Shown piece by piece: positions 8,164-16,658 of a stretch of 28,844 nucleotides of DNA (the stretch's first letter is position 1; each line of letters begins with the position of its first letter). Both the position numbers and the translations under genes were made by a program. The stretch is from a virus. Location of the stretch: IMG/VR virus record IMGVR_UViG_3300046012_000105, positions 1-28,844 of that record; one strand, given 5' to 3'. Under the pieces are notes generated by a model. It saw only the letters and a list, made by a program, of their open reading frames with translations. It made no database searches and was not told where the DNA came from.

Positions 8164-8832
8164 TTAGCTGATCGTGACGTAGGCGCCGGCGCTGTCAGAG
8201 GGGATCGTGGTATCCCACATCCAGCCGCCCTGTCGGCCGACCACGAACGGCTGATCACCGAACGCGCCGTCCGCAGGCCATGAGTCGTTCGCCTCGGTCG
8301 AGCCCGCGATGGCCGCGGTGTAGGCGTCGTTGTTCAGCGTCGAGTTGTCGAGCCGGTACTGGCCCGCGGGGAAGATCCACCGGACGTACGGGCCCGGGGA
8401 GGGCAGCGGCTTGTTCTGGTTGATGTACGCCTTCGCCCAACCCTCGATCGCCGCGTACGGCGGGTCGGGAGCGCTCGCGCCCATCTGGTCAGGGAAGCTA
8501 CTGCCGACCAGCGTGGCGGGCGTGCCCGCATCGTCGATCGTCGCGGCTCCGACCAGGATGTCCTGCAGCGCCGGCTCGAGCGCCGCGAACTGCAAGCCGA
8601 GGTCGAAGCCCTTGAGCCTCATCACCGCCGGCAGCCGCATGACGATCTGGCCGCAGCCGTTCTTCACCACGACCTCATCCTGCGAGTCGTACTGAGGCGA
8701 GATGCTGCACTCGATCTGCTGATGCGATGTGTAGCCCGCCGTCGCGCTGGCGACCGGCGCCAGCGTCGTGGTGTCAAGACGCGCTGCGCGGAGGGCGCAG
8801 AATCGGATCGTGTTGGGAATCTGGTTCGCCAC
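8164..8832 (-). CDS. Probable major tail (tube) protein
   Basis: GTG at 8832 with an AGGAGGAA site four bases upstream gives 222 residues. The N-terminal half resembles actinophage tail tube proteins: NTIRFCALRAARLD, a YTSHQQIECSISPQYDSQDE segment, VKNGCGQIVMRLP, then MRLKGFDLGLQFAALEPALQ and ILVGAA. That is the usual order of a beta-sandwich subunit where each subunit recognises a base-sandwich neighbour. The C-terminal part (GPYVRWIFPAGQYRLDNS) is also beta-rich. Unusually it lies before the adaptor and neck genes, not directly before the chaperone pair. Confidence in a tube role is moderate; another virion protein with this fold is possible. Confidence 0.6.
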   Translation of the reverse strand: MANQIPNTIRFCALRAARLDTTTLAPVASATAGYTSHQQIECSISPQYDSQDEVVVKNGCGQIVMRLPAVMRLKGFDLGLQFAALEPALQDILVGAATIDDAGTPATLVGSSFPDQMGASAPDPPYAAIEGWAKAYINQNKPLPSPGPYVRWIFPAGQYRLDNSTLNNDAYTAAIAGSTEANDSWPADGAFGDQPFVVGRQGGWMWDTTIPSDSAGAYVTIS

Positions 8833-8841
8833 GCTTCCTCC

Positions 8842-9762
8842 TCACAGGGTCATGTCGACCTTGACGCCGACCTTCCAGGACGGATCCCACTCGATCAGAT
8901 ACGTCCGCTCGACGCGCACGGTGACGATGTTTGCAGATCGGTCGACTGCCTCGAACTCCTCAGTCGCGTCGGGATACACCTCGCTACGCCTGATCCTCGG
9001 AGTGCTGGTCGCCCACCACCACGCCTGGCCAGGAGCGGTCGCCGCGGTCAGCCCCGCAGCCTCAGGAGCATCCTGAGCGACATACCCCGTGCCGGGGATC
9101 AGGAGCGTACCCATGTGCGTCTGGATGCGGCCGTTCGACGCCTGGAACTCCAGACCGCCGAGCAGGCTCAGCGCTCCGGGCGTCACATGGATGCTCGCGC
9201 CGCCCTGGCCGCTCATCTCCGCGATGGCATCCTCGAGCAGCGCCAGCGCCGCTACCGGCTTCTGCGCCGTGTCCGCCATCGGATACAGATCCGCCGCCCC
9301 GAGGTCGCTCGTCAGGTGCGGATTCTCCGGCCGAGCCGCGCCGTTGTAGAACTCGCGCTCCACAGCCTCAGGCTCGACAGCTGCCAGCAGTGTCCGGCCG
9401 CGAGCGACCATCCGCTGCCAGTTCGCCGCCTGGCCGGCTGCCGCGCCGGAGGCGGACAGCTCGACCAGCACGGTGAACGCGTCGAACGGATCACGCGAGA
9501 ACGGCTTGACTCCATCGCCCTTCGGCCCGCTCGTGGAGTCGGCCTGCCCGCCACCCGGCGGCACGTAGACATCGACACACCCGTTGTCCCAGTCGACCGC
9601 CCACCTGGCCGCCTTCACGGTCGGGTAGTTGTCGGCCACGACCCCCCGATCAACGCGGTCGAGATCCGTCAGGACATCGGCCATGCCGATCAGGCTGTAG
9701 CGAGGCGGGACAGGCGCTCGCCCTTCGACGGGCACCTGTCCCTTGATCGCGGTGACGCTCAC
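8842..9762 (-). CDS. Virion structural protein of unknown role
   Basis: GTG at 9762 follows an AGGAGG site and gives 306 residues. Not recognised with confidence. Visible pieces are a helical segment with a VEREFYNGAARPENPHL motif in the middle, an ALLEDAIAEMSGQGGASIHV segment after it, LEFQASNGRIQTHMGTLLIP and a beta-rich C-terminus (IVTVRVERTYLIEWDPSW). Position between the major capsid and the tail-tube-like gene suggests a structural protein; a capsid-lattice or tail-tube-associated subunit would fit. It carries no Cys cluster, signal peptide or membrane segment. Confidence 0.6.
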   Translation of the reverse strand: MSVTAIKGQVPVEGRAPVPPRYSLIGMADVLTDLDRVDRGVVADNYPTVKAARWAVDWDNGCVDVYVPPGGGQADSTSGPKGDGVKPFSRDPFDAFTVLVELSASGAAAGQAANWQRMVARGRTLLAAVEPEAVEREFYNGAARPENPHLTSDLGAADLYPMADTAQKPVAALALLEDAIAEMSGQGGASIHVTPGALSLLGGLEFQASNGRIQTHMGTLLIPGTGYVAQDAPEAAGLTAATAPGQAWWWATSTPRIRRSEVYPDATEEFEAVDRSANIVTVRVERTYLIEWDPSWKVGVKVDMTL

Positions 9763-9789
9763 AGCAGCCTCCTACCCTCGCTCCGTCGA

Positions 9790-11673
9790 TCAGGCCGAGG
9801 CGAGCTCGATGCCGCCGTTGGCGCCGGAGGCCGTGATGGTCTCAGTGACCCACCAGCCCTCCTGGCCCGTGAAGGCCACGCCCTCGAACGACTCCGCGAA
9901 CGTCTGCATGTCGTTGGTGCTGTTGAGGGTGGAGTCCCGCACCACGCCGAGATCCATCTCGCCGCCGTCGAGGAACACGAAGCTTCCCTCGGGGAAGATC
10001 GCCCACTGGACGGCGGTCGGCATGACCGGGAAGGTGAACGGCGTCGTGCCGGTCGGAGCGGAGATCAGCTGGCCGGTGCCGGTGCTCGGGCTGTCGATGT
10101 AGTACGTCAGCCTGACGTTCGCCTGGTCGCGCAGGCGAGCGGTCATGTCGGCCCGCATCTTGAAGCGATCCTCCTCGCTCTTGGCGAGGTCGAGCATGAG
10201 CAGGTCGGGCAGCCACTGCGGCGCCAGGACGTTCAGCGCCAGGTTCGGGTCGCGGAACCGGCTGCGGAAGCTGAGCGCCGCGATCAGGATGCGGTTCAGC
10301 CACTGCGAGAACGCTCCGAGCGCAGCCGTCACGAAGTTCGTCGACGTGCCGGTGGTGCCGGTCGCCGCGCCCCATTCGCCGGTCAGCTGCGCCGCGGTCA
10401 CCGCGGTGAGCGCCGCCTTGATCTGGTCGAGGAGGACGGTCTCCGCGTACTCAGCGAAGGCGACAGCCAGGAGCCGCTGCCACTCGTCGATGAGCTCGGG
10501 GAACGTCCGCTGCAGCACGTTGCCGAAGGTCAGCGACCGGGAGATCATGTAGAAGTCGACCTCCGTCCAGCTCGGACAGGTCACCCGCTGGCTCGGCTTC
10601 GTGTACTGGTTGGCGACCCCGGAGGAATCCGCGGTCATCGTGATCTTCTTGAGCGCCTTGCCGGTCGTGTCGGTCGCGCCGGCGGTGAGGATGCTCGACA
10701 CCGGGATCGGCGGGACGAACCGGATGCCGCCGCGCTCAGCGTTGAACGTCGGCAGCGAATCCCGCACCGGCCGATCCGTCACCCCGTAGCTCTGGAGGTT
10801 GTAGCTCGGCTGGATGGGAGCGCACAGGCCGCCTGAGGCGACCAGCACCTCGGGCGCCAGGGCGTCGCGGATCTTGCGGGTGTTGTCGGCGTCGGCGCCT
10901 TCCCGCAGGATGCGGCTCTCCGGGTACTCCGCCCGGAGCGTTGCGATCGTGAACTTCTCGCCGTCGCCCTCGGTCGCCCGCTTGCCCCGGCCGCGGCCGC
11001 CCATGGCGAGCGAGCGGTTGATGCTGCGGGCCTTGCGGAAGAACGCCTCGCTGACGGCGGTCTCGGTCTGGAACTCCTGGCCGAGCGCGATGTTGTCGAG
11101 GTTGCTGGAGGCGACCAGCGTGTGCGGAACCTCGATCCCGTCCGCCTGTCCGGCGCGGCGGTCGTGGCTCGGGTTCGCGGCCGGCAGCGCGGCGCGGCGC
11201 CGGGCAGCTGCGGGCGTCGAGCGGCGGCGGGCGCTCGCGGCGATGGGCTCGGCCTCGGGCTCCTCCGCCGGCTCATCCGCGGCCTCGGGCTCGGCCGGCT
11301 CGTCCTCGGGGTCGCCTTCGCCCTCCGGGTCGCCCTCGCCGTCCTCGGGGTCGTCGCCGTCCGCCTCGGGCTCCATCGCCTGGCGCTGGCTGCGGATCCG
11401 CTCGAGGCGGGCCTGCTCCTCCGCCTCTTCGGCGGCTGCGGCCTCGCTGCGGCTGGACTGCTCCGCCATGATGCGCTGGCAGACGTCGGCGCCCTGTGCC
11501 ATCTGCGCTTCGACCTCTTCGGCCGACAGCTCGCCGATGGTCTCGGTCGTGCCGTTCTCGAGGTCGGACACGACAGCGTCGGCCGTGGCCTGGTAGTCGG
11601 CCAGCGTGCTGGCGAGCTCGTCGTCCGACATCGCGGCGATCTGCTCTGCGGTCAGGTTCGGGAACAGTTCCAT
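9790..11673 (-). CDS. Major capsid protein with fused scaffold-like N-terminus
   Basis: ATG at 11673 has an AGGAGAG site at good spacing and gives 627 residues; an ATG 30 bases further up lacks one. Residues 1-100 are mostly helical (NLTAEQIAAMSDDELASTL), 101-143 are a run of Glu, Asp, Pro and Gly, and about 145-175 are Arg/Ala-rich. This resembles the scaffolding (delta) part of HK97-type capsid proteins, normally removed by the maturation protease. The shell domain begins near 215: GGLCAPIQPSYNLQSYGVTD, a RPVRDSLPTF segment, GGIRFVPPI, a T-loop-like YTKPSQRVTCPSWTEVDFY and, further on, FAEYAETVLLDQIKAAL. No separate scaffold gene is seen upstream, which agrees with the fusion. Confidence 0.85.
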   Translation of the reverse strand: MELFPNLTAEQIAAMSDDELASTLADYQATADAVVSDLENGTTETIGELSAEEVEAQMAQGADVCQRIMAEQSSRSEAAAAEEAEEQARLERIRSQRQAMEPEADGDDPEDGEGDPEGEGDPEDEPAEPEAADEPAEEPEAEPIAASARRRSTPAAARRRAALPAANPSHDRRAGQADGIEVPHTLVASSNLDNIALGQEFQTETAVSEAFFRKARSINRSLAMGGRGRGKRATEGDGEKFTIATLRAEYPESRILREGADADNTRKIRDALAPEVLVASGGLCAPIQPSYNLQSYGVTDRPVRDSLPTFNAERGGIRFVPPIPVSSILTAGATDTTGKALKKITMTADSSGVANQYTKPSQRVTCPSWTEVDFYMISRSLTFGNVLQRTFPELIDEWQRLLAVAFAEYAETVLLDQIKAALTAVTAAQLTGEWGAATGTTGTSTNFVTAALGAFSQWLNRILIAALSFRSRFRDPNLALNVLAPQWLPDLLMLDLAKSEEDRFKMRADMTARLRDQANVRLTYYIDSPSTGTGQLISAPTGTTPFTFPVMPTAVQWAIFPEGSFVFLDGGEMDLGVVRDSTLNSTNDMQTFAESFEGVAFTGQEGWWVTETITASGANGGIELASA

Positions 11674-11714
11674 CTCGGGCTCTCCTCGCGGAAGGGATCT
11701 CACACCTATGCCGC

Positions 11715-11752
11715 GGGCGCCCCGCGCCCGACTCGATGGCTACCACGTAGCC
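11715..11752 (-). promoter_or_regulatory. Two short perfect hairpins upstream of capsid gene
   Basis: The 116-base gap between the 117-residue gene and the capsid start holds two inverted repeats with 6-bp stems and 3-base loops: GGGCGC/GCGCCC at 11715-11729 and GGCTAC/GTAGCC at 11738-11752. There is no U-run after either, so they do not look like an ordinary intrinsic terminator. They may slow polymerase, mark an RNA-processing point or protect the 5' end of the capsid message. The gap also carries no ORF. Confidence 0.5.
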
Positions 11753-11789
11753 GACAGGGCAGGAGCCTAACACAGAGGCTCGGACGGCG

Positions 11790-12143
11790 CTACTGGATGC
11801 GCGGCTTGCGGACGGTGAACATGCCCTCGTCCTGGCCTACGATCGTGCCTGAGGATTCCCACCGCCAGTACCAGCGGCCGGGGGTGGTGGCCAGGACGCG
11901 GCCTTCGCGCTGGCCGATGGTGCCGCCTGCGGGCGAGTCGATCGTGATGTCCTGCGGGCTGGTGTCCGTCGGGCCTTTCACCTTCAGATGGATGATGCTC
12001 GGGGAGTCCTCTGTGTAGCCGTCCGGCGCATTCGGATCCTGAGGCTCGCTCGGAGTCTTGAGGCGATACACCGTCGTCCGGATCACGATCTCATCTCCGA
12101 CATCGAATAGCTGTGTCGTGGTGTCGATGGGTGGCCCGGTCAT
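11790..12143 (-). CDS. Ig-like beta-sandwich virion protein
   Basis: This protein of 117 residues starts at ATG 12143 in an ATGA overlap with the repeat-protein gene. The pattern is that of small phage proteins with one Ig-like beta-sandwich: LFDVGDEIVIRTTVYR, then SPSIIHLKVKGP, TPGRWYWRWESSGTIVGQ and EGMFTV near the C-terminus. Such proteins occur beside capsid or head-completion genes and are often decoration or fibre-base proteins. Its place between repeat protein and major capsid supports a capsid-surface role, though this is an inference. Confidence 0.6.
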   Translation of the reverse strand: MTGPPIDTTTQLFDVGDEIVIRTTVYRLKTPSEPQDPNAPDGYTEDSPSIIHLKVKGPTDTSPQDITIDSPAGGTIGQREGRVLATTPGRWYWRWESSGTIVGQDEGMFTVRKPRIQ

Positions 12144-14290
12144 GAGAGAACGCTAACAGACTCGACGGCGGCGGCGACTGTCGTGTGGAACACCGCGGCG
12201 CTCCTCACGACGCTCTGCAGGACGGTCGCCGGCGCGACCACCACGAAGAACACGCCCGGAGCGTTATCGGAGATCACGAAGGCGGTATCGGTGCCCTGGC
12301 CAGCATCCGCAGCGATGATCGCGACGATCACTGGCAGCGCCGCGTCGGAGCCGACAGCCTCATCGGCGCCGAAGATGAAGATCCGGAAGGTGGCGGTGTC
12401 CACGCCTCCGCCTTCGTCCGAGCTGGCCAGGGCGGCGCTGAGCACAGAGGCGTCGGCGCCATGTGCAGAGTCGATCAGGACGCGCTTGAGGCCGGTCTGC
12501 TCCTGGCCGTGCGCGGCGTCGATGGCGATGATGCCCGCTCGGGCGGTGCTGCTGTCGACAGCGGTGGCGAGATCCTGAGCGGCGAGGCGGATGTGGACGG
12601 TCGCTGTGTCGTTTCCCACGGCGGCGTCGGTCACGCTCGAGCGGGCGCGGAGCAGGCTCGCGTCGGTGACAGCTGCGGCGTCGTGCATGACGGGCGGCTG
12701 TGCGTGCACCGCGGCACTGTCGGCGCCTGCGGCCGAGTCGCCGGCGGTGAGTCGAGCCCGAGGAGTCGCCACATCGGATCCGCTGCCCGCGTCGGTGGCG
12801 CTCTTGGACTGGTCGCCGCTGTCGGTCGAGATGCTGCTGTCATCCGATCCTGTGGCGCTGTCTGAGGCTGTGAGGCGGACATGGAGGCTGGATGAGTCGC
12901 TGCCCTGGCCAGAGTCGTGAAGGGCGCGAGAAGCCCGCTCAGCGCCTGATCCGCTGTCGCTGCCTGTTACCCGAGCGCGGAGCGTGGAGGCGTCCGCGCC
13001 GTGGGCGCTGTCAGAGGCGTGCAACCCCTTGTCGCTCGCCTCCACTCCAGTCGCGGCGTCAGTGCCGGTCGCCCGAGCGTGGAGCGCGGCCGTGTCAGCC
13101 GCTGCCGCCGCGTCGGATGCGGCCTGCCTGACACGCACCACGGCGGTGTCGCTGCCGTGGCCGCTGTCGGTGCCGGTGACGCGTGGCCGAACGGTCGCCT
13201 GCTCCGATCCCACAGCCGTGTCGGCTCGGGGCAGAGAGGCGTGGAGCGTGGACGCGTCGGCTGCCGCGCCGGCGTCGCTGCGCCGTTGGATCACCTTGCT
13301 GCTGTCGGCTCCTGTCGCACTGTCCGACCGTGCCAAGGCGGCGCGGAGGATCGACGCATCAGCGCCATGGCCGCTATCGGATCCTTTGTGAACGACCTTG
13401 CTGGCGTCGGTGCCCACAGCCGAGTCCGCCGCGGCGATCCGCGGCCGGACGGTGGAGGCGTCGGCTCCTGTGGCGCTATCCGCTCGCGCCTGCGCCGCGT
13501 GGAGCGTCGACGCGTCCGATCCTATGGCGCTGTCGGTGCGGGAAGGCTTGGCCTTCAGCGTCGACGCGTCCGAGCCCGCTGCGGAGTCGGTGCCTGACTT
13601 CGACGTAGTAGCGGGCTGCTCAGGCACATAGATCAGCAACTCGCTGTGGTCGTTCGTGGTGTCGGTGAAGCTGTATCCACCGCCAAAGTTCGACACGCCG
13701 TCCGCGGTCAGGATCCCCCACGCGGCGACACCATGCAGGAAGTTGGACGTGCCACCCACCCGATCCATGATCTCGGTGGATGTGTTGCCGCTAGGCGTAC
13801 CTGTCACCGTGTTGGCGGGCACGACATGAGCCGAGGCGTAGAGCATGAACACCTGGCCCGCCGGCGGGATGAGCGTCATGGTCAGCGGATTGCCGGAGCC
13901 CGCGCTGTTTCCGATCGAGTTGGCGCCCAGGTTCTGAGAGAGGAGCAGGCCAGGCACGCCGATCGCGACGTAGTCCTTCCGCGATGTCGAGCCATTCCCG
14001 AAGCCGAGGGTCAGGCTTGAGCCTGACGGCAGGCCGGCGGGGAGCGGGACACGCACGACGGACACGCTGTTGGGGTTCGTCGTGCTGTCCCGAGAGTAGA
14101 ACTCCGCCGCCGCGTCGTTGCCGGTGCCTGAGATCGAGTCGACGTGAGAGGCCGCTCCGAGCCTCTGCGCCACCGCGACCACCAGCGAATCTCCAGCCGC
14201 GATAGCGGCCGTCGTGGTGATCGTCAGGCTGGCGCTATTCGTCTGGCTGTTGTTCTGAGCGACGACCGTATAGGGCGTTCCGATCGGCAT
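12140..14290 (-). CDS. Repeat-rich virion protein (about 25 units of 18 residues)
   Basis: This protein of 716 residues starts at ATG 14290 behind AGGAGG. Residues 1-225 form a beta-rich globular part (SLTITTTAAIAAGDSLVVAV, LLSQNLGANSIGNSAG, HSELLIYVPEQ). From about 234 to 675 the chain is a run of about 25 units with consensus D(S/A)A-x-G-(A/S)-D-(A/S)-S-x-(L/V)-x-(A/R)-R, mostly 18 residues and sometimes 14-19. The last units become hydrophobic, and the end (about 676-716) is a Val/Ala-rich tail. Regular Asp-x-x-Gly-x-Asp spacing could suit a beta-solenoid or a fibrous rod, possibly calcium-binding. It lies between head genes, so a capsid fibre or decoration protein is a reasonable guess. 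No family is recognised for the repeat part. Confidence 0.75.
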   Translation of the reverse strand: MPIGTPYTVVAQNNSQTNSASLTITTTAAIAAGDSLVVAVAQRLGAASHVDSISGTGNDAAAEFYSRDSTTNPNSVSVVRVPLPAGLPSGSSLTLGFGNGSTSRKDYVAIGVPGLLLSQNLGANSIGNSAGSGNPLTMTLIPPAGQVFMLYASAHVVPANTVTGTPSGNTSTEIMDRVGGTSNFLHGVAAWGILTADGVSNFGGGYSFTDTTNDHSELLIYVPEQPATTSKSGTDSAAGSDASTLKAKPSRTDSAIGSDASTLHAAQARADSATGADASTVRPRIAAADSAVGTDASKVVHKGSDSGHGADASILRAALARSDSATGADSSKVIQRRSDAGAAADASTLHASLPRADTAVGSEQATVRPRVTGTDSGHGSDTAVVRVRQAASDAAAAADTAALHARATGTDAATGVEASDKGLHASDSAHGADASTLRARVTGSDSGSGAERASRALHDSGQGSDSSSLHVRLTASDSATGSDDSSISTDSGDQSKSATDAGSGSDVATPRARLTAGDSAAGADSAAVHAQPPVMHDAAAVTDASLLRARSSVTDAAVGNDTATVHIRLAAQDLATAVDSSTARAGIIAIDAAHGQEQTGLKRVLIDSAHGADASVLSAALASSDEGGGVDTATFRIFIFGADEAVGSDAALPVIVAIIAADAGQGTDTAFVISDNAPGVFFVVVAPATVLQSVVRSAAVFHTTVAAAVESVSVLS
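12266..13591 (-). repeat. Coding tandem repeat, about 54 bp units
   Basis: The DNA for residues 234-675 of the 716-residue protein is a degenerate tandem repeat with period near 54 bp (18 codons), about 25 copies. The copies have diverged at third positions and in length (42-69 bp), so it is an old coding repeat kept for protein structure, not a recent expansion. It has no spacer/repeat identity and is not a CRISPR array. Confidence 0.7.
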
Positions 14291-14324
14291 CGCTCGCGCC
14301 TCCTGACGCTAGACGCTCAGGAGA

Positions 14325-14948
14325 TCAGGTGATCGTGACGGCGCCGCTGAGCGTCCACGTGCCGGTCGCCTTGGTGCCCAGGCTCTCGACCTTGCGGTTG
14401 AACAGCGGAGCGGCGACGGTCGTGCCGTTGGCGGTGCCGGCATCCACGCCCCACTCGTTCCAGGCGAAGTTCGCCTCGCCCGTCGCGAAGTCGCTCTGCC
14501 AGGTCACGACCTGGCCAGACCTGCTCGGGAACGTAGCGTTCATCACCTTGAACTGGCGGTGCGTGCCGCCAGCGATGGCAGCAAGATCGGTGTCGGTCGC
14601 CGCGGCAGCGGTCGTGCCGTCGCCCACACCCACACGGCTGTGTGTCGCGTCGAGCGCCTGTCCGCCAGCAGCGATCAGCAGATCCTCCATCCGCTGGATA
14701 CCCGCGTTGGTCAGCAGGTTGCCCTCCACGAACCGCTCCCCGAGATCCGGGTTGCCGATGAGCTTTCGCAGCAGGGCGCTGGACACGCCCTCGCCGCGCA
14801 GCAGTCCCTCGCGCCGACGCACGAACTCGCAGGCGTCCTCGCTCCACTTCTCGAGATGCCAGCGGAACTGCCAGCGGGCAAAGTCGATGGCCGGGATCTG
14901 AGCAGCGACTGCGGCGCCGTCCGTTCCCACGCTGATGTCGTGGCTCAT
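14325..14948 (-). CDS. Phage virion protein, probable capsid-associated or fibre-type
   Basis: ATG at 14948 follows GAGGAGAG and gives 207 residues. N-terminal helices (FARWQFRWHLEKWSEDACEF) are followed by LLTNAGIQRMEDLLIAAGG, VGVGDGTTAAAATDTDLAA, then FKVMNATFPSRSGQV and FAWNEWGVDAG, ending FNRKVESLGTKATGTWTLS. This whole block is a recurrent pattern in tailed-phage proteins found near capsid genes and in some fibre N-termini; the function is not established. Beta-rich ends and position between the protease and repeat protein suggest a virion component. Confidence 0.6.
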   Translation of the reverse strand: MSHDISVGTDGAAVAAQIPAIDFARWQFRWHLEKWSEDACEFVRRREGLLRGEGVSSALLRKLIGNPDLGERFVEGNLLTNAGIQRMEDLLIAAGGQALDATHSRVGVGDGTTAAAATDTDLAAIAGGTHRQFKVMNATFPSRSGQVVTWQSDFATGEANFAWNEWGVDAGTANGTTVAAPLFNRKVESLGTKATGTWTLSGAVTIT

Positions 14949-14958
14949 GGCTCTCTCC

Positions 14959-16557
14959 TCACTCGGTCGCGGAGCCTGCGGGCTCCATCTGGCGCCGCAG
15001 GTCTCGCGGCGTGCTCGGGGTCATGCGGGCTCGGGCCAGGCGTGCCCTGGCGGATGGGGTCAGGTCGCTGCGCTTGGGCTCCCACACACCGACCCACTCG
15101 CGCAGCTCAAGGTCGCCTCCGGCGGAGGCCACAACCGCGGTCGGCTCGGTGATCGGGAAACCTGGATAGTTCACGGCAAGCACGGCGATGAGCTCGGTGT
15201 GTCCGCCGGCGGGCCTCCAGTCGCCCGAGCACTTCGCGCCGCGGATCTCTCGCGCCTCCGCAGCGGTGACGGTCGAACGCAAAGCGCCCGCCATCGCGAT
15301 CCCATACTCGTCCCGATAGAGGCAGATGTCGGCGGCGACACGGCCGCTGTCCTCGTACATGTCTCGGACGAGCGCGACATCGCGGATCTGCGGGTCGACG
15401 TGGCTCGTCCCGAACGTCAGCGAGCCAGCCCGCACGCGATCTCCGCCTTCGCAGACGACATCATGCAGGTGGAAGTAGCGGTAGTTGCTGCGGCTCTCCG
15501 GCATCTGCACACACCGATCGGGGTAGCCGAGGTGGCATGTGCCCGCCAGGGCGACGTAGCCCCACACGCGGCCGTCGTCCTCCACGTTGATCGACACGAG
15601 CCTGTCGGCGTCCTCCAGCATGTCCTGCGGGTAGTCGAACCACGCTGCGGGAGGCTCGACAGGCGCGAAGCCTGCTGGCGCCAGCGGAGCGGCAGCTGCG
15701 GCTGCGGCGGTGATGGTGCGCGGCAGGCGGATCGTGCCGGCGGCGCTGGCCTGAGCCGCGGGGAAGGCGTGCTCCTGCGCCTCGCCGTCGATGGTGACGG
15801 TGATCCCGCCGTCGATGCCGGGATACTCGGCCACCATCTCATCGACCGCATCATTGATCTCGGACACCTGCGCGTCGGTCGCGGTCCCGCCGTCGTCGCC
15901 CGATCCGCCGTCGCCTGGAGGCGGCGTGTCGCCGCTGGCGTAGCTGGCTGCCGTCACGGCGTCGGCGCTCGCATCGCCGCGCCGCACGCCCGTGATCCGT
16001 GCTCCGCCGAAGGCGGCGAACGGGACGATCGTGGCGCCCATGATCTCGTAGCGGGTGAAGCGCAGGTACTCGTCGTCGGTCGAGAACTTGATCACGATCT
16101 CGCCGTTCTCGTCCTCGCCCTCGAACAGGCTATCCCACATCTCCTCCTCAGCTGCGGCGTTGATGTGGAGCTCGACATCCTGCGCGACAGGATCGACGCT
16201 CACGCCGTACAGATCCTCGGACTCGAGCAGGGCGATGGTCTGCTCCGCCTCGGGCGTCGAGTTGAAACTGCCCGATCCCTTCACGGTCAGGCCGTCCAGC
16301 GAGATGCTGCTGATCTGTCCGACGCTGTGAGACACCGGGCCGTCCATGTAGCCGTGGCTGTCGGTCGTCATCGACATGAGCGGCAGAGGCAGAGGCCGGT
16401 GCGAGAAGCCGTCCGCGGCCAGCTCGCGGCCGTCAGGCGTCCGAGTGTCCAGGAAGCACAGATCGGCGTCGAATTCCACGCGCTGCTCGCCTGTCAGAGA
16501 GCCGTCTGCGGCTGCTAGCACCACGCGGCGCAGAGCCGTAATGCGAGGGATGATCAC
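14959..16557 (-). CDS. Capsid maturation (prohead) protease with long C-terminal part
   Basis: GTG at 16557, with a GGGGAG site six bases upstream, gives 532 residues. The N-terminal 190 residues fit the HK97-gp4-type serine protease: a candidate catalytic His68 in DSHGYMDGPVSHSVGQI, a candidate Ser120 in LYGVSVDP, and the family-typical FTRYEIMGATIVPFAAF (167-183). An Asp/Gly linker (about 207-230) leads to a region of about 300 residues with a HLGYPDRCVQMP and YRYFHLHDVVCEGG segment, ICLYRDEYGIAMAGALR and a Cys in GAKCSGDW. This extra part is seen in large actinophage proteases but has no known domain by eye; the low-complexity Ala run (288-300) separates it. It should process the fused scaffold of the capsid protein. 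Confidence 0.8.
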   Translation of the reverse strand: MIIPRITALRRVVLAAADGSLTGEQRVEFDADLCFLDTRTPDGRELAADGFSHRPLPLPLMSMTTDSHGYMDGPVSHSVGQISSISLDGLTVKGSGSFNSTPEAEQTIALLESEDLYGVSVDPVAQDVELHINAAAEEEMWDSLFEGEDENGEIVIKFSTDDEYLRFTRYEIMGATIVPFAAFGGARITGVRRGDASADAVTAASYASGDTPPPGDGGSGDDGGTATDAQVSEINDAVDEMVAEYPGIDGGITVTIDGEAQEHAFPAAQASAAGTIRLPRTITAAAAAAAPLAPAGFAPVEPPAAWFDYPQDMLEDADRLVSINVEDDGRVWGYVALAGTCHLGYPDRCVQMPESRSNYRYFHLHDVVCEGGDRVRAGSLTFGTSHVDPQIRDVALVRDMYEDSGRVAADICLYRDEYGIAMAGALRSTVTAAEAREIRGAKCSGDWRPAGGHTELIAVLAVNYPGFPITEPTAVVASAGGDLELREWVGVWEPKRSDLTPSARARLARARMTPSTPRDLRRQMEPAGSATE

Positions 16558-16658
16558 GATAACTCCCCTTTGCGAGTGGTCGCCTGCACGACGCGCAGTC
16601 TAACGCGCATTCCGGCGGTGCGTGAGCCGCATCCGAAGAGCATGGTACGGTCAGTTGT

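Noticed and set aside
8722-10836. Long plus-strand open frame of 704 codons
   Set aside because: It is antisense to the capsid and two other well-supported minus genes, is Arg/Asp/His-rich with no motif, and is the usual shadow in GC-rich DNA.
11715-11752. Intrinsic terminator before the capsid gene
   Set aside because: Stems are short and no U-run follows, so the hairpins are listed as a possible regulatory element only.
12266-13591. CRISPR-like array
   Set aside because: The repeat is in frame, diverged, without identical repeats or unique spacers; it encodes a protein repeat.
14935-16518. Long plus-strand open frame of 527 codons
   Set aside because: It mirrors the capsid protease gene; the composition is Arg/Gly/His-rich and no domain appears.
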